From: Paulinella micropora
Taxonomy: Eukaryota > Cercozoa > Imbricatea > Euglyphida > Paulinellidae
Assembly (NCBI GenBank): GCA_019918135.1
Contig: WBZZ01000692.1
Coordinates: 1-64,000, forward strand
DNA: 64,000 nt
Reading direction: 5' to 3'
Positions 52,326 through 61,021 of the stretch are shown here, one piece after another. A model generated the notes under the pieces. It was not told the origin of the DNA, did not search any database, and was given only the letters and a program-made list of their open reading frames with translations. Positions within the stretch are counted from its first letter, which is position 1. Each line of letters begins with the position of its first letter. Made by a program: the position numbers and the translations under genes.

Positions 52326-54941
52326 ATGGACAGCCGCGCCGTGCGCCGCTTCGTGCAACGGTACGGCCACCGTGACGCGGTGGCGGTCGTGGCAGGCGCA
52401 GGCCTGTCTGTGCGCGACGGCGGGCTGGCCTGCCGCCCCGCCGGAATCGGGAGCTGGCGTCCGGCGTGCGAGCGCTGCTTCGTCCGCCGCGACCGCGTGC
52501 GTGTGGCCGGCTCGCGTGCCAGGCCAGACCTGTGCGACAGCCAGACGCGGCGGTGGCAGAGAAGACTCCAGCAGAAACGCCGGCTGGCGGACGGCGAAGG
52601 CGGTGACCACCGGAGGAAGCGGCCCCGGCACGGCGATGCTGGCACCTCCTCCGCTATCTCGCTGTGGCGTCAGCGCCTGGCGGCCGCCGAGCCGTTTGTG
52701 GAGAAGAAACCCGGAGTCAAGATGCTACAGCACTACGGTACGGCCTTCAAGGTCCTGGGCCCAAGGCTGGTGTTCAAGGAGTGGCGTGCAGGGCAAGAAT
52801 CGGCGGACCGGCCGGCGTGCGAGCCTTGCTACGAGCACGAAAACCTCGCAACGGTCGCGACCGTCCGCCAGGACCGTGAGTGGCCCACCGTCTGTGCTCG
52901 GCACGGCCCCGCCTCGGAGACCGGGGCGGCGAAGCAGGGCATTGGCCAGACGACTAAGCCCAACGGAAGAGAAGAGAAGCGGGAAGAGCCAGGCGCGACG
53001 CAGCGGGCGGGCGGCACGGCACAGGAGCAGCCTCTGACTCATCAACAGGGCGGACAGGGCTACCCACTGCGAGTAAGCGCTGGTGGTGCTCTTTTCAGTC
53101 GGACCGGCAAGCCGCGGCACGGTTGGACGGGATGGGTACCCGCCCGCGCAAGTTGCCGGCAAGGCGGAAAGACTGTCGCCAGCGGCAGATATTGGACGGA
53201 GGACGGGGGGCGGCGGTTCAAGCTCTGTGTCAAGCACACGAGAGCGCGCGGCCGCCGCGGGGCGAGGTTCCAGTGCGAGGATTGCCCGGCCGGCTCAAAG
53301 AAACGTGGACACTTTGCGGACGGGCAAGGGCGCAAGAATCGCCTGTGCGCAGAGCACGCGAGAGCGCGCGGCTGCCACGAGCCCTTGAACCCCTGCGAGG
53401 ACTGCCCGACCGGCTCCAAGAAACAGGCCAGCTATGCGGACGAGCAAGGGCGCAAGCAGAGGCTGTGCGCGGAGCACGCGAGGGCGCGCGGCTGCCATGA
53501 GTCCCTGAACCCCTGCGAGGACTGTCCGACTGGCTCCGAAAAAGATGCTGCCTTTGCGGACGAGCAAGGGCGCAAGCAGAGGCTGTGCGCGGAGCACGCA
53601 AGAGCACGCGGCTGCTACCACGTGCAAAGTCCATGTGAGGACTGCCCGGCCGGCGCCAAGAAACAAGCTAACTTTGAGGACGAGCAAGGGCGCAAGCAGA
53701 GGCTGTGCGCGGAGCACGCAAGAGCACGCGGCTGCTACCACGTGCAAAGTCCGTGTGATGACTGCCCGGCCGGCGCCAAGAAACAAGCTAACTTTGAGGA
53801 CGAGCAAGGGCGCAAGCGGAGGCTGTGTGCGGAGCACGCAAGAGCACGCGGCTGCTACCACGTGCAAAGTCCGTGTGAGGACTGCCCGGCCGGTGCCCAG
53901 AAAGACGCCTGCTACGCGGACGAGCAAGGGAGAGGCAGAAGGCTGTGTGCGGAGCACGCGAGGGTGCGCGGCTGCCACGAGCCCCTGAACCCCTGCGAGG
54001 ACTGTCCGACTGGCTGCAAAAGAGATGCAGCCTTTGCGGACGAGCAAGGGCACAGGCAGAGGCTGTGCGCAGAGCACGCGAGGGCACGCGGTTGCTACGA
54101 GCCCCTGAACCCGTGCGAAGACTGTCCGGCCGGCTCGAAGAAACAGGCCAACTATGCGGACGAGCAAGGGAGGGGCAGGAGGCTCTGCGCGGAGCACGCG
54201 AGGGTGCGCGGCTGCCACGAGCCCCTGAGCCCCTGCGAGGACTGTCTGACTGGCTCCAAGAAAGAGGCCATGTATGCGGACGAGCAAGGGCGCAGACAGA
54301 GGCTGTGCGCGGAGCACGCAAGAGCACGCGGCTGCTACCACGTGCAAAGTCCGTGTGAGGACTGCCCGGCCGGCGCCAAGAAACAAGGTAACTTTGAGGA
54401 CGAGCAAGGGCGCAACAGGAGGCTGTGTGCAGAACATGCGTTCGCGCGCGGCCTGATTCCTAAGCCGGCCGCGGGCTGCTCGATCGCGGCGTGCAGGCTG
54501 TGGGACAGGCTCGAGCAGGCGCTGGGTTGCCAGATCCAGCACAAGCACTTTGTAAACGGTGCTGCCATGCCGCACGGAGCGGAGGTCCGTGTCCCGGGCA
54601 CAAAGCTGCTGCTGGACGGCTACGACGCGGCGAGCAATTGCGTGTACGAGTTCCACGGGAACGTGTACCACGGCTTCCCGCCGGGCCACGCCAAATACGC
54701 CGAGGGCAGGTCCAAGGTCAGCGGGCGGCGCAATCGAGACTTGTACCGGGAGACGATGGCCCGCATGTACTTTGTGCGCCGGCAGATGCCTGCCGGCTGC
54801 CGCGTCTTTTACGCCTGGGAGCACGAGTACGACCAGATTAAGAACAAGCCGCTGACTAGTGCCGCGTCGATCTTGCACGAGCTGCAACCGGGCGAAGAAA
54901 GATTAGATGATTCAGAGTCCGACTGCCAGGACATTGCCTAG
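52326..54941 (+). CDS. EsV-1-7-like Cys-repeat protein fused to a PD-(D/E)XK-like nuclease
   Basis: An 871-residue protein from the ATG at 52326 (MDSRAVRRFVQRYGHRDAV), all in one frame. Residues 1-300 are basic with scattered CxxC pairs. About residues 298-705 are ten tandem 40-residue units, each like CEDCPAGAKKQANF, DEQGRK and RLCAEHARARG: C-x2-C, about 20 residues, C-x2-H. One unit has the extra cysteine giving C-x3-C-x16-C-x2-H, close to the EsV-1-7 motif (C-x4-C-x16-C-x2-H) of brown algal regulators and of some large viruses. The C-terminal 160 residues contain LLLDGYDA and YEFHGNVYHG, then RDLYRETMARMYFVRRQ and YAWEHEYDQI, matching restriction-endonuclease-like (PD-(D/E)XK) domains seen in giant-virus proteins. 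I infer a repeat-guided DNA-binding nuclease. The frame appears whole. Confidence 0.65.
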   Translation: MDSRAVRRFVQRYGHRDAVAVVAGAGLSVRDGGLACRPAGIGSWRPACERCFVRRDRVRVAGSRARPDLCDSQTRRWQRRLQQKRRLADGEGGDHRRKRPRHGDAGTSSAISLWRQRLAAAEPFVEKKPGVKMLQHYGTAFKVLGPRLVFKEWRAGQESADRPACEPCYEHENLATVATVRQDREWPTVCARHGPASETGAAKQGIGQTTKPNGREEKREEPGATQRAGGTAQEQPLTHQQGGQGYPLRVSAGGALFSRTGKPRHGWTGWVPARASCRQGGKTVASGRYWTEDGGRRFKLCVKHTRARGRRGARFQCEDCPAGSKKRGHFADGQGRKNRLCAEHARARGCHEPLNPCEDCPTGSKKQASYADEQGRKQRLCAEHARARGCHESLNPCEDCPTGSEKDAAFADEQGRKQRLCAEHARARGCYHVQSPCEDCPAGAKKQANFEDEQGRKQRLCAEHARARGCYHVQSPCDDCPAGAKKQANFEDEQGRKRRLCAEHARARGCYHVQSPCEDCPAGAQKDACYADEQGRGRRLCAEHARVRGCHEPLNPCEDCPTGCKRDAAFADEQGHRQRLCAEHARARGCYEPLNPCEDCPAGSKKQANYADEQGRGRRLCAEHARVRGCHEPLSPCEDCLTGSKKEAMYADEQGRRQRLCAEHARARGCYHVQSPCEDCPAGAKKQGNFEDEQGRNRRLCAEHAFARGLIPKPAAGCSIAACRLWDRLEQALGCQIQHKHFVNGAAMPHGAEVRVPGTKLLLDGYDAASNCVYEFHGNVYHGFPPGHAKYAEGRSKVSGRRNRDLYRETMARMYFVRRQMPAGCRVFYAWEHEYDQIKNKPLTSAASILHELQPGEERLDDSESDCQDIA
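53220..54445 (+). repeat. 120-bp tandem coding repeat, about ten units
   Basis: In-frame repeat unit of 120 bases (40 codons). Units 4, 5 and 10 are almost identical over CTACCACGTGCAAAGTCC, while others form a second subfamily with CACGAGCCCCTGAACCCC. The alternation of two subfamilies suggests recent unequal exchange or gene conversion within the array. Confidence 0.9.
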
Positions 54942-55168
54942 AGTACTGATTTAATCAAAACACACGACGTCTTGTCTTAAAAACCTAGCTCTTCCGCCCC
55001 AGACTCGGGAAGGAGTGTAGAAGAAAAGGGAAAAACCCCTCTCCCACCTGACGGCGCAGAGGGTGCACGGAGGGGAAGGGGGGGGCGCCGCCCCCCCTGC
55101 TGCCATGCACGCACGGTAGCCGCTCACAGCGTCGTCGTAAAAGCCTCCCTTCCTTCCCTCAGCTGCTG
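54942..55168. other. Short spacer
   Basis: It contains a G-run (55073-55085) flanked by C-runs and no open gene; it separates two plus-strand genes. Confidence 0.5.
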
Positions 55169-56171
55169 ATGTTGGCCTGGCCCGCGGTGGCGCTGGCTAT
55201 GCTGCTAGGCCCGGCGCGGGCCCAGGACGGCCGGCTGCCTGTGCCCCCCAACAGCGCCAGCCAGCGGCAGTCAGTGTGCGACACTACTTACTTTGACGTG
55301 GCGGCGCCGGGCGCCCCGAGCCCCTCTGCCGGACCTGCACGGGCTTCGACGGCCGGCCCAGCCCTTACTGCGGCCGGCGCGGCGTCTGTACTTGGCACGA
55401 GCCCTGGCCGCAACCCGTCTGTCGCTGCTACAGCGGCTACCTGGGCCCCGGCTGCGAGGTGGCGGCCGTGACCAGGTACTCCTGCGGCCTGCGCGAGTTC
55501 ACGTGCTCGCTGGGCCCCGACTGGGCCCGGGCCCTGGCGAGCCTCACGCTGTCCCTGTCCGAGGAGATGTCTTGGCAGTGCACCTCGCCGCTGCAGACCA
55601 CGGCGGAGGGGCTGGCCCTGCCGTACCTGCAGCTCCAGCGCGCGTACCTGTTCCACGCGGAGCGTGGCTTCCTGTACCAGACCGCCTTCTGTTTTCTAGC
55701 GCACAGCGTCTGGGATTGGACGAGCGCCCCCTGGGCCCGGCCGGCCTCGGCCAGCGCGCTGCCGTACCGGCCCGGCCTCTGGGTCGCGGCGGAGGCCCTG
55801 CCGGGCGAACCGCCGCCGCTGGCGCACCTGGCCCCGGTGCTGTCGCAGGAGAAGGTGTGCCCCTTTCCCCTGACGCCGGATGTGGCGCGGGGGGGGCTGG
55901 ACTCGCTCGCGATCGAGGCGGCGGGGGGCAGCCGCAGTCCCGCCTGTTCGGCCGAGCCCGTGCCGCCCTCGACGCGCTCCGGCTGGCGCTGGACGAGCAA
56001 GCCGTGCGCTGCTACCCCTTGTGGCTCAACGCCGTGCTGCCCGAGGGCTACCTGCACCAGTACCGCTGCCGGCCGGCCGGCGCAGGCTTGCTGGACCTGG
56101 ACTGCCTCGTCCAGGTCCCGCCCGGCACGACGAGGCTGTCGCTGGGCGCTCTCCTGGCCCAGTGCGCCTAA
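55169..56171 (+). CDS. Secreted cysteine-rich protein, EGF-like segment (fossil region)
   Basis: The ATG at 55169 opens a signal peptide (MLAWPAVALAMLLGPARAQ), so the product enters the secretory path. Around 55370-55470 one frame shows CRCYSGYLGPGCE, the Cys/Gly spacing of an EGF-like module. Further on are QCTSPLQTTAEGLALPYLQL and CYPLWLNAVLPEGYLHQYRC. Coding signal lies in more than one frame (about two breaks), so no single length is claimed. EGF-like secreted proteins of large DNA viruses act on host receptors or as surface proteins; that role here is inference. AATAAA at 56245-56250 follows the region. Confidence 0.45.
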
Positions 56172-56240
56172 AGGAAACCGGTGCGCCGGGGCTCGCCAGC
56201 CAAGGCCTAGCCGCGCTCGCTCCAAGCGGGTTGGTTCTCT

Positions 56241-56542
56241 TTTTAATAAAAGCCACCCAGTTGCTGTACTACCATACTGAGCGGCCAGGGCCAAGGGGGG
56301 GGGGGGGGCGCGGAGTCCAACTAGCCAGGCTATTTCCGGGGACGCTTGAGGCTCAGGGCGTAGGCAGCCTCCATGTCGTTGATGCAGCGCTCCCGCTGGT
56401 CCGTTTCAGGTGCGAGACGGGGAACAGGTCCAGGCTGCACTCCAAGCGTTCGCGCAATTGCTCGGACGCGTGGGTGTGAGCGCCGGGCAACGACCACACC
56501 GCGGCCGACAGGTGCTCCGGCAGCACGCCCTCCCGGGCGTCG
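56241..56542. repeat. Copy 1 of a ~300-bp direct duplication
   Basis: It matches 58607-58901 at roughly 85-90% by eye, from the A/T-rich TTTTAATAAAAGCCACCCA through the 3' end of a minus-strand coding region (56330 onward) to CTCCCGGGCGTCG. The two copies flank the F-box-LRR gene and share orientation. Confidence 0.85.
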
Positions 56543-56640
56543 GGCCCCCGCCTGTTGGCAGGAGCTCGCGCCCCTACTGTCGTCGGTCCCAGCCAAAGTC
56601 CCGAGCATAAGTGTCGCAGATCCTGCAGTTCTTTCCACTT
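56330..56640 (-). pseudogene. Partial copy of the C-terminus of the 58688-60648 gene
   Basis: Minus-strand frame ending CINDMEAAYALSLKRPRK, identical in its last 18 residues to the end of the gene at 58688. Only about 210 bases of the coding part are shared; upstream sequence is unrelated. It is a duplicated 3' fragment, with no own start recognised. Confidence 0.6.
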
Positions 56641-56668
56641 CCTCTACCCCGCAGGCCCGACCAAGAAC

Positions 56669-58165
56669 TTAAGTCCTGACGTGCAGCCCTTCTTGCTTCG
56701 CTAAGCGAACCAGCCCCGCGCGCGTCAGTCCATAGCAACGACTCAGGTCTACGTGTCGCAGCCGCGGCAGCGCAGCCAAGTGCACCAACCCCGCGTCCGT
56801 CAGGCCCGTGCAAGACCTCAATTTTAGGTTTCGCAGCCGCGTCAGCCCAGCCAAGTGCACCAGCCCTGCGTTCGTCAGCCATTCGCAAGCGCTCAAGTTT
56901 AGGTATTGCAGTTGCGGCAGCCTAGCCAAGTGCGCCAACCTCTCGTTTGTCAGCGAGGCACAAGAGCTCAAGTCTAGGTGTTGCAGCTGCGGCAGCCCAA
57001 TCAAGCGCGCTAACCCCACGTCTGTCAGGCTTTCGCAAGAACTCAAGTCTAGGTGTTGCAACTGGTGCATGGGCGCCAGGTACGCAAGCCCCGCGCCCGT
57101 CAGGCCTTGGCAAGAGCTCAAGTTTAAGTGTCGCAGCTGGCGCATGAACGCCAAGTGCGCAAGCCCGGCGTCGTCAGCGTCTGTCAGGCATTCGCAAGAG
57201 CGCAAGTTTAGGTGTTGCAGTCGCGGCAGCCTAGCCAAGTGCACCAACCCCGCGTTTGTCAGGCTTTCGCAGCCGGTCAAGTCTAGGTGTCGCAGCCGCG
57301 GCAGCCCAGCCAAGCGCGCCAGCCACTCGTCCGTTAGGAGTCTGCAAAGCCCCAAGTCTAGGTGTTGCAGCTTTGTCAACTGGGCTAAATGCTGGAACCC
57401 CTCCCCCGTGAGTTGCACACAAAACCTCAAGCTTAGGTGTTGCAGGTTTTTCAATTTGGCCAAGTGATAAAACCCCTCCCCCGTGAGTTGCAAACAAAAA
57501 GCCAAGTCTAGGTGTTGCAGGTTCTGCAGCCCCTCCAAATACTTAAGCTCTGTATCTGTCATCAGCCGGCACGCGCCCACGGCAAAGTGTTGCAGCTGTC
57601 GCATCCTGGCCAGGGGCGAAAACCCTGCCCCCGTCATTCCGATACACTCTCCCAATTCCAAGTGTTTTAGCTGTCGCAGCCGTGCCAAGGACGAAAACCA
57701 GGTATTCATCATCGGTCTAAAGCGTGTTAAGTCCAGTTGCTGCAGGTCCGGGAGTGCTTCGACTGCGCCGAGCAGCAACGCCCGGGTTGCACGAAAGGCG
57801 CGCACGTCCACCTCGACCGAAATTCCCGAGCATTTTACCACTAGCTTCTCGATGCGGACACTAGACCCGAGCGCGCGAACCTCTGCTAGGGGGTCTTGCG
57901 CGTCTGCCAGCACCTCCAGCTTGGGCACCCGAGGCCGGGCCCCTGCGCCCCAGGCCTGTCCCCAGACTTGCACCAGGGGCCGGAGCTGCGGTCGGGCCAC
58001 CAGGTCCAGCTCTCGGTCGCCGGCCGCCCGCCAGGCCGCGGGCGTTCGCAGCAACCGGTCGTACTCCGGTGAGACACACGCCAGCGCCGTCAAGTCGGTC
58101 CAGCCCAGCCAGCGCAGGAGCTGCGGGTTGGGGGTTAGCCCCGGGACGAGGCCGGAGTCTACCAT
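56669..58165 (-). CDS. F-box-like / leucine-rich-repeat protein (FBXL/AMN1 type)
   Basis: A 498-residue protein from the minus-strand ATG at 58165 (MVDSGLVPGLTPNPQLLRWL), in one frame to 56669. Residues 12-50 (LRWLGWTDLTALACVSPEYD, then LLRTPAAWR) have F-box spacing. From about residue 130 to the end are at least thirteen cysteine-containing LRRs of about 25 residues (LRHLDLTGCESLTNAGLVHL, LQHLDLSSCASLTNERL, LRHVDLSRCYGLTRAGL). Such proteins are substrate receptors of SCF ubiquitin ligases: the F-box binds Skp1 and the LRR arc binds the target. The frame appears whole and the repeats are very regular, which argues for a young or recently functional copy. It lies between the two copies of a 300-bp duplication, so it may have moved as a unit. 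Confidence 0.75.
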   Translation of the reverse strand: MVDSGLVPGLTPNPQLLRWLGWTDLTALACVSPEYDRLLRTPAAWRAAGDRELDLVARPQLRPLVQVWGQAWGAGARPRVPKLEVLADAQDPLAEVRALGSSVRIEKLVVKCSGISVEVDVRAFRATRALLLGAVEALPDLQQLDLTRFRPMMNTWFSSLARLRQLKHLELGECIGMTGAGFSPLARMRQLQHFAVGACRLMTDTELKYLEGLQNLQHLDLAFCLQLTGEGFYHLAKLKNLQHLSLRFCVQLTGEGFQHLAQLTKLQHLDLGLCRLLTDEWLARLAGLPRLRHLDLTGCESLTNAGLVHLARLPRLQHLNLRSCECLTDADDAGLAHLAFMRQLRHLNLSSCQGLTGAGLAYLAPMHQLQHLDLSSCESLTDVGLARLIGLPQLQHLDLSSCASLTNERLAHLARLPQLQYLNLSACEWLTNAGLVHLAGLTRLRNLKLRSCTGLTDAGLVHLAALPRLRHVDLSRCYGLTRAGLVRLAKQEGLHVRT

Positions 58166-58606
58166 CCAGGGCGCGTGAGGGAGGAAGCGGGGCCGTGAGT
58201 GTGTCGCGTGGCAACTTTGGATACCTAGTAGGGCTGCCACCGACACCTGCTGCGGTTGGGCGGGATGCCTCAGGGGGGAGAGAAGAGGAAGGAGTGTGTG
58301 TGTAAGGGAGGGGAGAGAGAGAGAGGAGTGTCTACGCTGGCGGCGGCGACGCCCGACCACGAAAGGAAGTACGGAGGGAGGCAGGCACACGTGCTTTACC
58401 TTGGGGAGGTACTACCCTCGCTGCCGGGTTTCGGAGGCCGCGATCTCCCCTCCTGACCGAACGAGGCTAGTGCGTTGCCTCAGGTTTGGGTACCTAGGGC
58501 TGCCGCGGCTCGTACTAATCCGCTGTACCCTGCGGGGCGCCCAAGCGCCTCGACTTGCGCGCCACACTCGCTAGCCTAGCCCCGCTCCAACTGGTTAGGT
58601 TTTTTG
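58166..58606. other. Spacer upstream of the F-box-LRR gene
   Basis: It contains a GA-rich tract (58270-58335) and unremarkable GC-rich sequence. The minus-strand frame of the F-box-LRR gene stays open to 58390, but without an ATG better than 58165. No separate gene was found. Confidence 0.5.
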
Positions 58607-58901
58607 TTTTATTAAAGCCACCCACTTGCTGTACTACAATACTTAGCGGCCAGGGTGAGTGGTACAGAGTCGAACACGCTAGTCTGGCTATTTCCGGGGC
58701 CGCTTGAGGCTCAGGGCGTAGGCCGCTTCCATGTCGTTGATGCAGCGCTCCCGCTGGTCCGGTTTCAGGTGCGAGACGGGGAACAGGTCCAGGCTGCACT
58801 CCAGTCGTTCGCGCAGTTGCTCGGACGTGTGCGCGTGCGCGCCGGGCAACGACCACACCGCGGCCGACAAGTGCTCCGCCAGCACGCCCTCCCGGGCGTC
58901 G
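58607..58901. repeat. Copy 2 of the ~300-bp direct duplication
   Basis: Second copy of the unit at 56241-56542. It begins TTTTATTAAAGCCACCCA and contains ATTAAA at 58611-58616. It covers the 3' end of the minus-strand gene at 58688, whose complete 3' context makes this copy the likely source. Confidence 0.85.
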
Positions 58902-60648
58902 CCCCCCGCCTGGCCTCCTGCAGCAGGGTGACCTTGAGGTGCTCTAGGTGGCGGTACAGCACGAGCACCGACAGCAACAGGCGCACGCACAGGCGCAGGT
59001 CGTGCGTCGGGCCGGAGGCCGGGGCCTTGGCGTCCGTGTACAGCGCGTGCGGAGCTGCCTCGAAGAACAGGCGCGCGGTGTTGGCGAGCTGGTCGGTCAG
59101 CGTCCGCAGCCAGAAGATCTGCTGCGCGTAGCGAGCGTCAGCCACGCCCGCCGGGCGCCCGTCGACGGCCTCCGGGACGCCGGCCAGGGCCTCGACGAAG
59201 GACTTGGCCCCGCGCCGGTGCAGCAGCAGCATGAAGCCGTTCAGCAGTGCCATGTGTAAGGCCAGGCCCGCGGGGGCGTCCTCCAGCGCCGTCAGGTCCT
59301 GCCACCAGGCCGCGCGGCTTCCGTGCTCCGGGTGCTGGCCGTGCCGCTCGGCCCGCAGGATGGCCGACTGGGTGTGCGTCTGCCAGCCCCACGCGGTGGC
59401 CAGGTCGCCCAGCGGCAGGGACAGCGCCTCCCCGGGCCGGAGGTGCCGGGCCGCGCACAGCAGCGCTACCGCATCGCTTTCGAACATGAGGCTCACGTTG
59501 TGGTCCTCCGCAGCCGGCAGCTGGGCCAGGAAGTGGTTCAGGACCGCTCCCACCACGGCGCCCGACAGATAACTCCGGACCAGGAAGGCGTTGCGGCGGG
59601 CGTAGGCACAGAGCTGCTGCACGTCGTCCTCGGCGACCTGCACCGCCAGCACCAGCCTGAGCAGCTGGGCCAGGTTCTGGGCCACCTGGGCCGGCAGGAG
59701 CTCCTCGCGCGCCGCCCCGTCCTCCGTGGCCGGGGCGCCTTCGGTGCGCCGGCAGTGCAGTTTGTTCAGCAGCACCTGTGACCAGCTGCAGGACCGTGGC
59801 TCGCGGGGGCTTTCCCAGGGCGGGGGCCGATCAGGGTTTCGAGGCACGCGTAGAAGAGGTGCAGGTGCCACTGGTGGGCGGTCGTCAGGTCCAGGCAGCG
59901 GGTAGAGGTGCTGCTCTCGTCGCCCAGCCCGGCGCAGAGGCCAGCAGCTCTGGCGGCAGCAACGGTGTTTCGTACTGCACCTTGCGCGTGGGCTGGGCGG
60001 ACCCGCGCGCGCTCGCCGTGCCGGGGTGGCGGTGGAAACAGCGCAGCACCCAGGCGGGCACGCACTGGCGCGAACGAATCGGCATGGGCCTGTTCTCCTT
60101 GGGGCTGTACGAGTGCGCCCGCTGCCCGCTGTACAAGACGCAGACCCCGGAGGGGCACTCGCCGATGACGCTGTCGGCCTCGGCGCCGCGGGAGGGAGTC
60201 TCGCCGTGGCGGAACACCACCCGCGCGCTGTCCGTGTCATAGCACAACAACGAGCCCCCGTGCTTGCTGGCGTGCACCTCGTTCCACCAGGCCCAGTCGG
60301 TCTCCGTCTGCAGCGGCCGGCGCGGCCCTGCCCTAGCGCCGGGCTGGCCCCGGGGGGCCCGCCCCCGGCCCCCCCCCCCCCCCCCGAGCCCCGCCTCCGC
60401 CCCCGTAGCGCCCGCCCCCGGGGGCCGGGGGGGGCCGGGCGCCCTCCGGAGCGGCCCGGCCTGCGCGGGCACTGGCAGCAGCTCGGCGCCCGCCCAAGTA
60501 TCTGCGTCGGCCTGCCTCATCGGCACGCTGGGCGGCTCGGCCTGCGCCCGGGCGGGTGCCCGGGGGGGGACACGTCTCTTCCCCAGGGATCCGCCCTCCG
60601 CTCGGCCCCGCCCAGGTCCACGTCTAGCATTTCACAGAGCTCCGCCAT
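58688..60648 (-). CDS. Large helical protein with possible degenerate SET-like segment (fossil region)
   Basis: Minus-strand coding signal from the ATG at 60648 (MAELCEMLDVDLGGAE) to CINDMEAAYALSLKRPRK near 58688. At about 59400-59490 the stretch DHNVSLMFESDAVALLCAAR then HLRPGEALSLPLGD recalls the end of a SET domain (asparagine-led strand, alternating hydrophobics, R-x-[IL]-x-x-GE-x-L), preceded by VVGAVLNHFLAQLP. The catalytic tyrosine and SAM-binding parts are not evident, so this is tentative. The rest is Leu/Ala/Arg helical (DLRLCVRLLLSVLVLYRHLE), and the N-terminal part is Pro/Gly-rich. Signal is in several frames (about three breaks). SET enzymes methylate lysines, often on histones; MYND-type genes nearby make that idea less arbitrary. 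Confidence 0.35.
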
Positions 60649-61021
60649 GATATCGGCGTCCCGATCTTCCGGCGGCGGGGGTCCGTCCGCCGTGGCCGCG
60701 CTGGCCGGGAGGTCTGGCCCTCCATCCGCGGTGCTCTTTCTGCGCGACCACCGGTGGTGCGTCAGCCACCCACTGGGCTGACGGCCCTCCGCCAGCCTCA
60801 CCCCGTCCCTCCCCCTCTCTCTGCCTGGCTCCCCTCCTGGTCCAGAGGGGCGGGCCTTCTTCCCTTTCCCCTTCCTTCTCCCCCCCCCCCCCCCCCCCCG
60901 CCGCCCGGGAGAGCGCGTCCCTCCCTCTGGCCACCGCCGCCCTGCCCCCCGGCCCCGTCCGCCGGCCCCGCATGCCGGCCAGTACGGTAGCGCAGACATT
61001 TGACCGCGGCCCCGCACCCCG
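60649..61021. other. GC-rich divergent spacer with C-run
   Basis: It separates the minus-strand start at 60648 from the plus-strand ATG at 61022. It contains a C/T tract and a 19-base C-run near 60880-60899. Frames through it are low complexity. Confidence 0.5.

Noticed and set aside
53220-54445. CRISPR-like array
   Set aside because: The 120-base repeats are contiguous and coding with no unique spacers, so it is a protein repeat.
53295-54887. 530-codon minus-strand frame across the repeat gene
   Set aside because: A shadow of the repeated plus-strand gene; its composition follows from the antisense of the Cys/His units.
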